Assembly: GCF_029227915.1 (NCBI RefSeq)
Contig: NC_079875.1
Span: 26,420,001-26,484,000 of the forward strand
From: Hydractinia symbiolongicarpus
Taxonomy: Eukaryota; Cnidaria; Hydrozoa; Anthoathecata; Hydractiniidae
Direction: 5' to 3'
DNA: 64,000 bases
A program made the position numbers and the translations under genes. Positions 11,710 to 22,571 of this stretch are shown here, one piece after another; position 1 is the stretch's first letter, and each line of letters starts with the position of its first letter. The notes beneath the pieces were generated by a model. The model was not told the origin of the DNA and did no database searches. It worked only from the letters and a program-made list of their open reading frames with translations.

Positions 11710-13797
11710 CCCAGTAAACACGAGACGTCTTAAACACGTCTTTAAAACGTCTTTGAAAGACCAGATGAGACGTCTCTAAGACGTCTCTGACCCGTCTAAA
11801 AGCCTAACACCTAAAGACGTCTTTAAGAAACGTAAAAAAGGCGTCTTTTTGCGACGTGTTAAAGACGTTTTAAAGACGTTTTTGAGACGTTCCTGTAAGT
11901 ACCAAAACGTCTTAAAGACGTCTTTATTTAGTCTCTTTCAAACGTTATACTGCCCAGGCAGTCCTGCTTCAAATAATTTTAACCTATGCGTATTAGGATT
12001 TTAGTAATTTTAATTCTGATGAAGGTGTCACAAACCAAAACAAAAAAAGGTTAAGAAAACGATGATGAAGTATTTAATAGAAATTTGATATTTATATCAT
12101 TTATATAAATAAACAGTTTAATATAAATAAAATAATATCACATACAAGCTTTTATATAAGCAACAACAACGAAAACAGATGAATGTTCAATGAGCAACAG
12201 ATAAGCAACAATCAAGCATTTGAAGCTGTTTTGCTTATAAAAAAGCGTGCATGTATAACACAAAATATACAGTGTAATACTACAAAATTAAAATTGTTCA
12301 CCATGAACAATAACAGTTAGTATCTTTGAAGGTTGTCTTGAACAACAGCGTCAATTTATTTTCGCCAATCACTAACACTTCGGTCTGAGCTCTGCTTGTA
12401 AAATATATCTGTCATATTGTGCACGTTGGATGATGTTTTTATTCTTTGAAGATATATTCCAAACAACCCTTTAATAAAATGCATTTCAGTCATTACGCCA
12501 ATATATAAAGTAGCTACTGTTTTTTTTTTTCAAGAACAAACTTTATAGGTCTAAAACCTTAGAACATGTGTAACGTACACTTGAAGTGTGAAAACTAAGC
12601 ATTTAAAGTATTATTTTCCCAAGTATTGATGAAAGCTCCCCTTGATTTCAAACTGGTTTAAAATAAGTCGTAAGCATAATTTTCCGCGTGAAGACCAAAA
12701 ATCGCAAATGTTCCTGCCCGAGAAAGTACAAAAAATATCTAAGATACTTACTTTGAATCAGCAAAATATTTTCTTCATTGTCCATTCATATCTCGGGTAA
12801 AAACAGCCTTTTGCTTTGCTATTTACTTGTTGTTTTATGGAGCACATTATTCCTTTAACTTCAAAAGTAAACGTCAAATGCAACATTTGTTGAAATGGAA
12901 CGATGTTCTTTACAAGTTTATTCTATGCGGTCATTCGAACGCTGTTTTCATTGTAAAATGTATCCTTTTTTAGACAAATTTAATTCGAATTTTAGGCTAC
13001 CTCTGTATAAGAAATATTCTGAAATATCAAAAACGTTTATTTGTACGCCAATTATTGCGAATGGGCAAAGAAATAACGTAGTTATTTGTTTCTTGTGAAA
13101 TTATCTTTAAAACGAAAAGAAATGATGACATTCATTTCTAACGAGATTTTACTTGTCTTACAGAGACCAAATAAAGAAGTCTTTGAGACGTTTATTTTCA
13201 ACGAGATTTTACTGGTCTTACAGAGTCCAAATGAAGACGTCTTTGAGACGTTTCTTTCGAACGAGATTTTACTGGTCTTACAGAGACAAAATGAAGACGT
13301 CTTTAAGACGTTTATTTTCAACGAGATTTTACTGGTCTTACAGAGACAAAATGAAGACGTCTTTAAGACGTTTATTTTCAACGAGATTTTACTGGTCTTA
13401 CAGAGACCAAATAAAGACGTCTTTGAGACGTTTCTTTCGAACGAGATTTTACTGGTCTTACAGAGACAAAATGAAGACGTCTTTAAGACGTTTCTTTCGA
13501 ACAAGATTTTACTGGTGTTACAGAGACCAAATAAAGACGTTTTTGAGACGTTTCTTTCGAACGAGATTTTACTGGTCTTACAGAGACAAAATGAAGACGT
13601 CTTTAAGACGTTTCTTTCGAACAAGATTTTACTGGTGTTACAGAGGCCAAATAAAGACGTCTTTGAGACGTTTCTTTAGAACGAGATTTGACTTGGCTTA
13701 TAGAGACGTCTTTAAGACGTCTTTTTCTGGTCGAGAGACGTCCGAACGAGCTAGAGACGAGAAAAGACGTCTTTAAGACGTCTTTGTGTTTACTGGG
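11710..13797 (+). mobile_element. GACGTC-rich TIR element, copy 1 (2.1 kb, non-coding)
   Basis: The left end reads CCCAGTAAACACGAGACGTC, and the right end, read inward on the minus strand from 13797, reads CCCAGTAAACACAAAGACGT. These are short terminal inverted repeats. Dense GACGTC / AAGACGTCTT palindromes lie just inside both ends (11725-11930 and 13700-13785). The middle is AT-rich and non-coding. The right part is a 60-bp tandem array. A second copy starts at 62449 with the same order of segments, which shows that this is a repeated unit with defined ends. The right end abuts satellite directly. No transposase was found, so it is probably a non-autonomous DNA transposon of a superfamily I cannot name. 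Confidence 0.7.
13135..13690 (+). repeat. 60-bp minisatellite, about 9 copies
   Basis: The unit contains ACGAGATTTTACTGGTCTTA, then CAGAGACAAAATGAAGACGT and CTTTAAGACGTTT. Copies differ at a few sites and occur in at least two alternating variants. Because 60 is divisible by three and the unit lacks stops in several frames, long open frames of about 180-207 codons arise on both strands. I regard these as by-products, not genes. Confidence 0.9.
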
Positions 13798-16165
13798 TGT
13801 TGACCCTAAAGTACAATTATCTTGTATTAATACTAAAATCACAAATATATGACACTCATCACTTTGAAATGCCTCATTTATCAATTTTACGTCTAAAATA
13901 TATAGAACCTGAGACGAGGTTGTTGACCCTAAATGACAATTATCCTTTATTCATACGAAAAATCACAAATGTTTGAGACTAGTCTCATTGAAATGCCTAG
14001 TTTATCATTTTTACGACTAAAATATGTAGATCCTGATACAAGGTTCTCGTCCCTAAATAACAATTATCTTGTATCAATACGAAAAATCGCAAACACATAA
14101 AACTCGTCTGTTTTAAATGACTGGTTTATCAATTTAACGGCTAAAGTATATTGAAACTGAGGCGATTTTATTGAAGCTAAATGACAATTATCCTGTATCA
14201 ATACAAAAATCACAAATATATGAGACTAGTGTCATTGAGATGCCTCGTTTATCAATTTTACGGCTAAAATATAGGGAAACTGAGACGACTTTGTTGACCC
14301 TAAATGACACTTATCCGGTATCAATACGAATAATCGCAAATACATGACACTTGTCTCTTTTAAATGCCTCGTTTATCAATTTTACGGCTATAATATATAG
14401 GTCCTGAGACGAGGTTGTCGTCCCTGAATGACAATTATCTTGCAACAATACGAAAAATTGCAAATATATAACACTTGTCTCTTTTAAATGCCTGGTTCAT
14501 CATTTTTACGACTAAAATATGTAGATCCTGAGACGAGGTTGTCGTCCCTAAAGTACAATTATCTTGTATTAATACGAAAACTTGCAAATATATAACACTC
14601 GTCTCTTTCAAATGCCTCGTTTCATCAATTTTACGGCTAAAGTATATGGAAACTGAGGCGATTTTGTTGACCCTAAATTACAATTATCCTGTATCAATAC
14701 AAAAATCACAAATATATGAGACTCGCGTCAATGAGGGGCCTCGTTTATCAACTTTACGGCCAAAATATGGGGAAACTGAGACGATTTTGTTGACCCTAAA
14801 TGACACTTATCCTGTGTCAATACGAACAATCGCAAATACATGACACTTTGAAATGCCTCGCTAAAATATAGAGAACCTGAGACGAGGTTGTTGACCCTAA
14901 ACGACAATTATCCTTTATAAATACGAAAAATCACAAATATATGAGACTAGTGTCATTGAAATGCCTCCTTTATCAATTTTACGGCTAAAATATGTAGAAC
15001 CTGAGACGAGATTGTTGACCCTAAGTGACAATTATCTTAATATCAATTCGAAAAGTCGCAAATATGTAACACTCGTCTGATGTAGATGCCTCGTTTCATC
15101 AATTTTACGGCCAAAATATATGAAAACTGAGACGATTTTGTTGACCCTAAATGACACTTATCCTGTATCAGTACGAATAATCGCAAATACATGACACGCG
15201 TCTCTTTTAAAAGCCTCGTTTATCAATTTTACGGCTAAAATATATAGAACCTGAGACGTGGTTGTTGACCGTAAGTGACAATTATCTTGTACCAAAACAA
15301 AAAATTGCAAGTATATAACACTCGTCTCTTTCAAATGCCTCGTTTATCAATTTTACGGCTAGAATATATAGAACCTGTAACGAGGTTGTTGACCCTAAAT
15401 TACAATTATCCTGTATCAATAGGAAAAATCGTAAATATATGAGACACTCGTCAATTTTATATGCATCGTTTAATCAATTTCACGGCTAAAATATAGAGAC
15501 CCTGAGACGAGGTTGTTGACCCTAAATGATAATTATCTTGTATCAATACGAAAAATTGCAAATATATAACACTCGTCTCTTTCAAATGCATCGTTTAATC
15601 AATTTTACGACTAAAATATAGAGAACCTGAGACGAGGTTGTCGACCCTAAACGACAATTATCCTTTATCAATACGAAAAATCACAAATATATGAGACTAG
15701 TGTCATTGAAATGCCTCCCTTATCAATTTTACGGCTGAAATATGTAGAACCAGAGACGAGGTTGTTGACCCTAAATGACAATTATCTTAATATCAATTCG
15801 AAAAGTCGCAAATATGTAACACTCGTCTGATGTAGATGCCTCGTTTCATCAATTTTACGGCCAAAATATATGGAAACTGAGACGATTTTGTTGACCCTAA
15901 ATGACACTTATCCTGTATCAGTACGAATAATCGCAAATACATGACACTCGTCTCTTTTAAAAGCCTCGTTTATCAATTTTACGGCTAAAATATATAGAAC
16001 ATGAGACGTGGTTGTTGACCGTAAGTGACAATTATCTTGTACCAAAACAAAAAATTGCAAGTATATAACACTCGTCTCTTTCAAATGCCTCGTTTATCAA
16101 TTTTACGGCTAGAATATATAGAACCTGAGACGAGGTTGTTGACCCTAAATTACAATTATCCTCAT
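13798..16165 (+). repeat. Satellite block 1, ~124-bp monomers, about 19 copies
   Basis: The monomer has landmarks in fixed order: GAGACGAGGTTGTTGACCCT, AAATGACAATTATC, TGTATCAATACGAAAAATCG, CAAATATATGAGAC, TCGTC, AAATGCCTCGTTTATCAATT, TTACGGCTAAAATATATAGA. A stretch of several monomers starting near 14870 recurs about 750 bp later near 15620, so part of the block was duplicated as a multimer. It begins exactly at the end of the GACGTC element and stops at the end of the RecQ element. Confidence 0.9.
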
Positions 16166-16250
16166 CCTCGTCCCCAGGGTCTTGTGGCCCCTGAGCCGTT
16201 ATTTCAGAGTGGCCAACAATGACCCTGGAACAGGCTGGTCATGTGATACA
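16166..16250 (+). repeat. Left end of the RecQ/DUF6589 element
   Basis: Inverted partner of 20148-20225. The conserved blocks are the outer CCTCGT(C/T)CCCAGGG and the inner CCCTGGAACAGGCTGGTCA. The spacer between them differs. Confidence 0.75.
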
Positions 16251-16373
16251 AAAATGCCCAGATATACTGGGCATTTTTGAAATTCCAGAGATATAATGAG
16301 ATGCAAATTTGACGGTCGTCTCAAGCTTTAACAGAGACGCATTAATACAAGCGAGATAGGAGATAGCCAAAAG

Positions 16374-18377
16374 ATGGATGTGTTGAAACGTTTGGATTTT
16401 GTATTTAATTTGCACGAAGGTTTTCCTTCTCACTGCCTTAAGCCTAAACAAGTTCAATGTTTTGAAGCTCTTTTAAAGGGCAGGGATGTTGTAGCTGTCC
16501 TTCCTACGGGTTATGGAAAGTCGTTAATTTTTTAACTTCTTCCTGACGTTATACCACAAAAAAGTACAAGGAATATCGTTATTGTGGTGTGTCCTTTATC
16601 TTCAATTATAGAAGACCAAGTGCAGTTTTTAAACAGTATTGGTATTTCAGCAATGTCACTTCATTGCAATAATAGTTTCACAAGCTCTTATGAAAGTTTG
16701 TTTGCCGAAATGAAAACTCATGAAGAAATCAATATATCAAAAAAGGTGCAAGAAGGGGATATAAATCTACTCTTCGCTCATCCAGAGGCAATACTTTCCG
16801 AGCAAGGCAGAAATTTATTAAAGTCAACTGTGTATCAAGATAATGTTGTTGGAATTGTTATTGACGAGACCCATTGTGTAGAATTTTGGTAAGTATATAT
16901 ATACTGTTTTTTTCTTCTGATATATATATTTAAGAACAAGTTAGCTACATCTTAGAAACATTTTTGACTAAGTTAAAGTAATTTACAATGTTATGACTAG
17001 CTATGTGTACTGTATTGTGGAAAACCTAAAGTAGATAAGCTACCTGCAACTCTGCAGTTCGGGTGCAAGTCCTGATTGGGTTTTTGTACAATAGCTGGTC
17101 ATGTCATTAAATTACCTTGAATAGCTAGCTATACATATGGAGTCAAAAAAAAACTATTCATTTCATTTTGATTTTACGTTTCGATTATTTCTTTGTCAGG
17201 TTGACAAAGAAAATAATTAATAAAAAATATATAACAAAATAAATTAATAAGATGCTGCTCTAAAAAGGACTATGTACTTTTATATAAAAAAAAATTAACC
17301 AATAAAATATCTAAATATACATTTCAGGGGGGAAGAATTTAGAAAAGATTTTAAAGAACTTTCCACAGTGCGCACTTATTTTCCAAAAGCATCTATGTTA
17401 GCCCTTACTGCAACTGCCTCACCTCATCATATAACAAGTTTAGTGAAGTCATTGAATATGTCAACAGCAAAAGTTATCAGAGTAAATCCCAACCGCAAAA
17501 ACATATTTCTTGACAAAAAGATCCGCAAAAGTAATGCTTCTGGATTCGAAAGCTATGAGAATATATTGTTACCTATAGCAAATTCATTAAATTCAGTAAG
17601 AGAACAATTTCCAATGACAATCATTTATATGAAATTAAAATATTGTGGTCTTGCCTTTAATCTATTTGAAAGAATTTTAAGCACATTTCAATACGTGGGA
17701 TTTGAAAAAACACCATCTAGTCGTTTGTTTTGTCAATACCATGCACCGCAGACAAAAGCTTTGAGAAACAAATTATCATAAAGGAAATTTCTAAGAAGAA
17801 CTCACGGATCAGAGTTATCTTTGCTACCACTGCGCTCGGAATGGGTGTTAATATTCCACATGTAGAAAATGTTTACCACATTACCCCACCCAGCAATCTT
17901 GAAGCTTATGTTCAAGAAATAGGACGAGCTGGCAAAAATGAGCAACCTGCAACAGCTATTTTGTTTTACAATAATTCCGATGTTTCAACAAATAAAACAA
18001 ATGTGGATAAAAATATGAAATTGTACTGCCAGACATCAACTTGCCTAAGGGAGCATATTCAAAAACATTTTGGTTTCAAGCACGAACTTCAAGAAAAATG
18101 TTGTTCAATCTGTGAAAAAGTGGAATTGGTAGAAAAACCAACCACTGTAAGAACTCGTTTAACAGCAAAATTAAGAAATGAATTAAATAAGGAACTATGT
18201 ATGGCCCTATCCAACATTAGTGAAGAAAATTCGATATTTTTGTTTGGGACTCCCAAAGAGCTTGCCGCTGACATTTGTTACACAAGCTCACAATCAAACA
18301 CAGGTGCCCCTGATTTATCCATGTTAGATGAGAACATTGCTAAAGAAGTTCAAAATATTTTGTCAAAGTATTTTTGA
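16374..18377 (+). pseudogene. RecQ-like ATP-dependent DNA helicase (element-borne, broken)
   Basis: Two exons, 16374-16888 and 17328-18377, are joined at GTAAGT and TTTCAG with matching phase, giving EFW/GEEFR across the join. Superfamily 2 RecQ motifs in order: LPTGYGKS (Walker A), CPLSSIIEDQ (Ia), VIDETHCVEFW (motif II with DETH), LALTATASP (III), FATTALGMGVNIP (V) and VQEIGRAGKNEQ (VI). A cysteine cluster CQTSTC...CCSIC matches the RecQ zinc-binding region. RecQ enzymes unwind DNA 3' to 5'; here the gene probably serves element replication or transposition. Damage: an in-frame TAA at 16533-16535 right after the Walker A motif, and a frame change near 17765. Short for RecQ, with no HRDC domain seen. 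Close paralogues elsewhere in the genome would be expected. Confidence 0.8.
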
Positions 18378-18690
18378 AAAAATACATATACACTTTGTTT
18401 CAAAAAAAATACCAAAAGTCTCCCTACAGAGGTCAGTAAAGTATTATATTGTTTAAAGAAGAGTATGACCAGCCTTTTATATCTATGCTTTATGAAAAGA
18501 GTGTATATATTTTTTTTCTTGATTTTCTTAATTTCACGCAACAAACTGTCCAAAAATTTGAAATAAAAACATATATATAGAGAGTAAAAGTTTAGTAAAA
18601 TATATAAAGTAGAAAAAGACCCATCCAAAACCATCACAAATAACTTATATACTTCTAATTTTCTGGTAGTTCACTTAGATGTTTTTTAAT

Positions 18691-19751
18691 CTATTTTTGA
18701 TGTTCCATGACGTTGATATATCGAAGTGGAGATCGTCTTATATTCGGAAAACTAGAATGGTGGCGCAATGGTGCATGGTCAAAAGGCTTAATTGTCAGCA
18801 GATCAGCAATCATTTCCTTTTCGTCTTGACTTGAATCACGGGTTTGATGTTGTACTGACAGAGGATGGATCCCTGATGTGTTGTCATAATTTTCTGAAAT
18901 TTCCCTGATACCACTTACAGCTTTACATACCTTGCTAATAGATTGAACAGTTTTATTAGGGCCCATTCTTTGAACAATGCTCTTGCTTAACTTGTTGCAA
19001 ATTTCCTGAGCAAGATCTTCTTCCATATTATTTCCAGGACCACCTCTCCAATTAACAAAAAAGCCATGTTTAAACTGTTCTGATAAACGTGGTGTCAACA
19101 TACATTCAATTTGTGCAATGCTAACGAACATTTCAATAGAATACTTACTAAAACCTCCTAGTGATCTGAATACAGTTAACAAAAGCTTTTGATTAATAAG
19201 GTTACGTTTACCATCACCCTCTTTGGCTGTATCCTTCATTTGCGAAATTAAAATAGTAAGAAAAATCGAACATAACCCATAGTTCTTGACATAATCATCC
19301 CCTCCTGTGACATTTGGATTTTTTTGGAACAAAAAATTTTGAACAAATGTACCTAACACATCATCAAAATACCTTCTTTGCTTTTCTTTGTCATGTGTAA
19401 TGTTGATTGGAAACGAATAATTTGATGGTCTGTCTTCTAGAGAGCTCATACCCAGAAATTTCATTAATGCGACGATTATGTAGGCACGACCCGTACTTAA
19501 AAATAATTGTTCACTACCTTCATATGAATCTAATACTTTAGACGGTTTCGCATCCTTTCGGTTATACTTTTCCCTGAAATATTTAAGAGTTCCAATTTCT
19601 TTGACTGATTCAGGTGCATAAAGCAGGGAATAACTGTACTGCAATAGTGACGCTTTGCAATGCCACATCACAGGTTTAAATGGAGCACAGTGTTCCAAAC
19701 GGTCAGATGGTGTGTATATATCTTTGTTGGTGTATTAACAACTTCAGCCAT
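18691..19751 (-). pseudogene. DUF6589-like protein of the RecQ element
   Basis: A long minus-strand open frame of about 335 codons runs to 18691. An upstream ATG at 19749-19751 (MAEVV) is separated from it by an apparent one-base frame change near 19735. Recognisable segments: YSYSLLYAPESVKEIGTLKY, SYEGSEQLFLSTGRAYIIVA, NLINQKLLLTVFRSLGG, EMFVSIAQIECMLTPRLSEQ, FFVNWRGGPGNN, and SFPNIRRSPLRYINVMEH at the C-terminus. The overall look matches, from memory, the uncharacterised family DUF6589, which I associate with repeat-rich fungal and cnidarian proteins. It is convergent with the RecQ gene, 313 bp apart. Function unknown; a transposase-like or accessory role is inferred only from its place between inverted ends. 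It is probably only the C-terminal part of the family's full length. Confidence 0.6.
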
Positions 19752-20147
19752 TACAATGTGAAGATGACATTGACAAAAGTACTCCAAAACTGACTTGAAA
19801 CATTTGCACTGTTATCACTACTAACTTAGCAATATGTAGCTAGCTAAACTAAAACAAAAAAACAATATAGTTACTATATTCCTTTGTACACTCAACATAA
19901 AGTAGTTTAAACATAGTAGGCTGTTTCACATACAGAAGGAAAAAAAAGGCTGGTGTCTTATGTTACATATATTAATAATAACTAGCTATATATATAAATA
20001 ATATCACAATCCCTAATCTTTTCTAATGTTGAGTCAATTTTTTAAAGCTGGAGACCAACAGCCCAGCTGCCATGTTTGTTGTTACTGCCGCGAAAGACAA
20101 CTATGCATAAATTATATTTTGGGTATAATTATCATAAATTATAAGCA

Positions 20148-20225
20148 ATCATGTGACCAGCCTGTTCCAGGGCCTTTTCGCCGCTATCAGCTTTATCAAC
20201 AAGGCAAAATGCCCTGGGAACGAGG
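20148..20225 (-). repeat. Right end of the RecQ/DUF6589 element
   Basis: Inverted partner of 16166-16250, with the same outer and inner CCAGGG/CCCTGG blocks. Confidence 0.75.
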
Positions 20226-21624
20226 TTAGAAACATCAATTTAGAGATGGTTTTTAGTTAACCTTTTTTAACTTAATCACGTTTTCACAACATCAGTGACA
20301 AAAAAGTTTTTAGTGGAGTATACGAGTTCAACACTTTCAGATATGTCAGCAACTTAATTTGCATTACTTCAACATCCTTTAGATCGGTTTCGAGAAGATC
20401 AGCTAGTTTAACCTTTAGCAAACGCTCCATTTTCAGGTTTTACCCCACCAGCGCGCTCCATTTTTAACTAAAATTAACGGTTTACTTGACCGGTTATAGC
20501 TTTTGGACTGCTTGTATTCAGAAAAAACAAACAAATGCATTTTGAAAAGCCTATAAGCTTAGGTATCTAAAAGTGAAAATTTTAATTACATAGCATAAAC
20601 TCTACAAGAAATATGAGAACTGGAAATTCATGAAAAAAATCTGCGAAAGTTTCTGCAAAATTTTTATATTTTCACATTCTCTAACATAATTGTAAAGATA
20701 GTGCAAAAAATCAGAACAATCTTGCAATTTGAAGCACAACTGACATTTGAAAATATCGAATATTCATAGAAAATTTTGATAAAAAGTTTTTGCGCAATTT
20801 ACTTTTACACTTAGTGTAAATCTCAAAAAAACGAGTCATAACATCTTAGTTTTATTTTCAAATTTGGTTTTTGTTCTCACAACTATAATCTTTTATTGTA
20901 TAATAAGCTTCAAAACACACCGCTTATGGTTTTGTTATATTTTTGATAACGTCTCGCTTCATAACAGGATCACCAGTTATTCGGTTCTTTTTGCCACTAT
21001 TAGCGAATTATCCAGTAGATATTGCAGACAGCATACTAACAATGTTGTAGTTTTGTCTTAGTAATGCCATTCCACCTCATTAACATAAGATCGTCATGCA
21101 TTCTGATTTTGACACCCCCTTTCGCAGGTTTCCAAGACTAGACGTTTTTCGGTACGCCTTCTTTGCGAGGAGTCTTATGATGATCTAAAACCAATACTAA
21201 CTCTGCTGATAAAACCACCTTAGATGGGGACTTCAATGAGTCAAAGGTTGCCAGTAAGTTACGTCCTTTATCTTGCGGGAACGTGATATCAAAACAATCT
21301 TTGTACTTTGTTGTCTGCACCTGCATAAATAATAAAGCGAGACAAATACCCACTACTGCTCCCACACATCATGAACAGTTTGACACCATGACATTCTCTT
21401 TTGGATTGTATGTATATCGGTCTTTCAACAAATCTGTGATATAAGTGAAATAGATTTTTTATAAATTAGGCGTGGCATGTTTGTAGGAGGCGCAAAGTTG
21501 TACCGCAAAAAAATCAAAGTATGTCAACAAATTTCTTACAGCTCTTATTACAAAGAATAACTAGTGAAAATTTCATACTAAAAGCTTTAATGGCCGACTC
21601 TATTTTCGGTGTGGGCGAAATTTG
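20226..21624. other. No recognised gene; one unassigned open stretch
   Basis: Mostly AT-rich non-coding. On minus at 21138-21365 an open frame begins with a hydrophobic run (VVGICLALLF) followed by TTKYKDCFDITFPQDKGRN. An upstream in-frame stop and the lack of clear splice sites prevent a gene call. Confidence 0.35.
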
Positions 21625-21718
21625 GTACTCTATGAAGGTTTGACTGTGAGCTAAAACTTCACAGTCCATGATATCTTGACTTTAAATTTTAGCCCCCAGT
21701 CAAACCTTTGTAGAACAC
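21625..21718. mobile_element. Foldback MITE
   Basis: The arms GTACTCTATGAAGGTTTGAC and, reversed, GTGTTCTACAAAGGTTTGAC face each other across about 30 bp. The arms run about 32 bp and also share GGCTAAAA-like ends. Confidence 0.6.
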
Positions 21719-21720
21719 GC

Positions 21721-21823
21721 TACCGTAATGCTTTGAATAAACGCCCGGGCCTTTTATTACATATTTTTGACATCTTGGAGGGGCTTCTATTCGAGGGGGG
21801 CGTTTATTCGAAGCATTACGGTA
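21721..21823. mobile_element. Second foldback MITE (TACCGTA ends)
   Basis: The inverted arms are TACCGTAATGCTTTGAATAA (21721) and its near-perfect complement ending at 21823, each about 26 bp and ending in CGCCC/GGGCG. Short TA-flanked foldbacks of this kind are common in invertebrates. Confidence 0.75.
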
Positions 21824-22018
21824 TGTGGTCCACACTGAAATTTCTTTTTCAGTGTATTCGACAATCTTTTTTTAAAAAAAAGAAAGAATATTGATATAGC
21901 CTGGTTTCCATATTTATGCAAAAAGCTTTCAAGGTCACTTGTTCATAAATTTATAACTATATAACTTTATGTAAAACAACATTGCTATAGAATATGTACA
22001 ATATAAAATATGTAGACT

Positions 22019-22494
22019 TTAAATTCCAATCAGTTTTATGTGACTCGACTTCAGCTTTGTTGCAAATTCCACATGTTTATCTTGTCTCACTCTTGACAGA
22101 ATCACGTACCCCAGCGCTGGCCCTATGTCTTGCCGATCAATGGCCCAAGTGATGTGATTCATAGTTTGCCCTGTGTCAAACAGAATAACATATACCATCT
22201 AGCTTTTCCCTCATCGTTATGCATATTATTATGGAACATACCTTGACACTTCAACACCGTTTGTGCTTATGCTAGTAGCAACGGGTAGTAGGTACCTAAA
22301 ACTATAAAATTTTGGAATAAATCTTTTACACTTTTTTTGGTGTTGAAGTACTTCACGTAATTCCAAAGGCACATATGCTCCGTATTTTGGGAACGTATTA
22401 AATACTTCAGTATAGTTTCATTTCTTACTGTGTTTTCGGCAATAGGAACAATGAACTTCTTTGTTCTGCTACTCGCCCATGCAACCTTAAATCA
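22019..22494 (-). pseudogene. PIF1-like helicase, C-terminal relic
   Basis: Two minus-strand exons. Exon 22242-22494 starts DFKVAWASSRTKKFIVPI and ends after AQTVLKCQ. Exon 22019-22170 continues GQTMNHITWAIDRQD, then GYVILSRVRQD and ends KLIGI plus stop. The AxTxxKCQGQT block followed by (G)YVxLSRVR is the signature of the last motifs of superfamily 1 PIF1-like helicases. The junction GTATGT (22241) to CACAG (22171) keeps the frame. A TAA interrupts the frame just before AQTV, replacing what is usually an aromatic residue. The upstream part is missing: the open frame ends where a CCAGGG-type element end begins at 22496. Helitron-borne PIF1 is one possible source. Confidence 0.6.
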
Positions 22495-22495
22495 A

Positions 22496-22571
22496 CCTCG
22501 TTCCCAGGGCTATTTTTCGCTTTTTTGATATCCTAGACGGCGCGAAGAAATGACCCTGGGCCAGGCTGGTT
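22496..22571 (+). mobile_element. Solo end of a CCAGGG-type element
   Basis: CCTCGTTCCCAGGGC, a spacer of about 40 bp, then GACCCTGGGCCAGGCTGGTT. It matches the left end of the 16166-20225 element in orientation and layout. No partner end was found to the right, so this is either a small foldback derivative or one end of a deleted copy. Confidence 0.6.

Larger units (their letters stand above)
16166..20225. mobile_element. TIR element carrying RecQ-like and DUF6589-like genes
   Basis: The two ends are inverted copies. Left 16166-16250 has CCTCGTCCCCAGGG, then GACCCTGGAACAGGCTGGTC. Right, read inward from 20225, has CCTCGTTCCCAGGG, then GGCCCTGGAACAGGCTGGTC. Each end can itself fold because CCAGGG and CCCTGG face each other within it. 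Inside are a RecQ-like helicase gene on plus and a gene for a DUF6589-like protein on minus, in convergent order, which is the usual layout of two-gene DNA transposons. No classical DDE or tyrosine recombinase motif was seen. The target duplication is unclear. A further end of the same type lies at 22496-22571. An Academ-type transposon is a possible home, since some of that superfamily carry SF2 helicases, but this is inference from memory. Confidence 0.65.

Noticed and set aside
13082-13776. Three overlapping open frames of 180-207 codons
   Set aside because: They are different frames of the same 60-bp tandem repeat on both strands; no conserved domain, and the length follows from a stop-free repeat divisible by three.
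13798-16165. CRISPR-like array
   Set aside because: Repeats are direct and contiguous with monomers of about 124 bp and no spacers; this is a eukaryotic satellite.
21138-21365. Membrane-protein-like frame on minus
   Set aside because: No ATG, an in-frame stop immediately upstream, no recognised family and no clear splice acceptor.
22242-22412. Alternative frame of the PIF1-like exon (ELREVLQHQKKCKRF)
   Set aside because: It is also open, but its phase does not join to the next exon and it lacks helicase motifs; the frame with AQTVLKCQ/GQTM fits.
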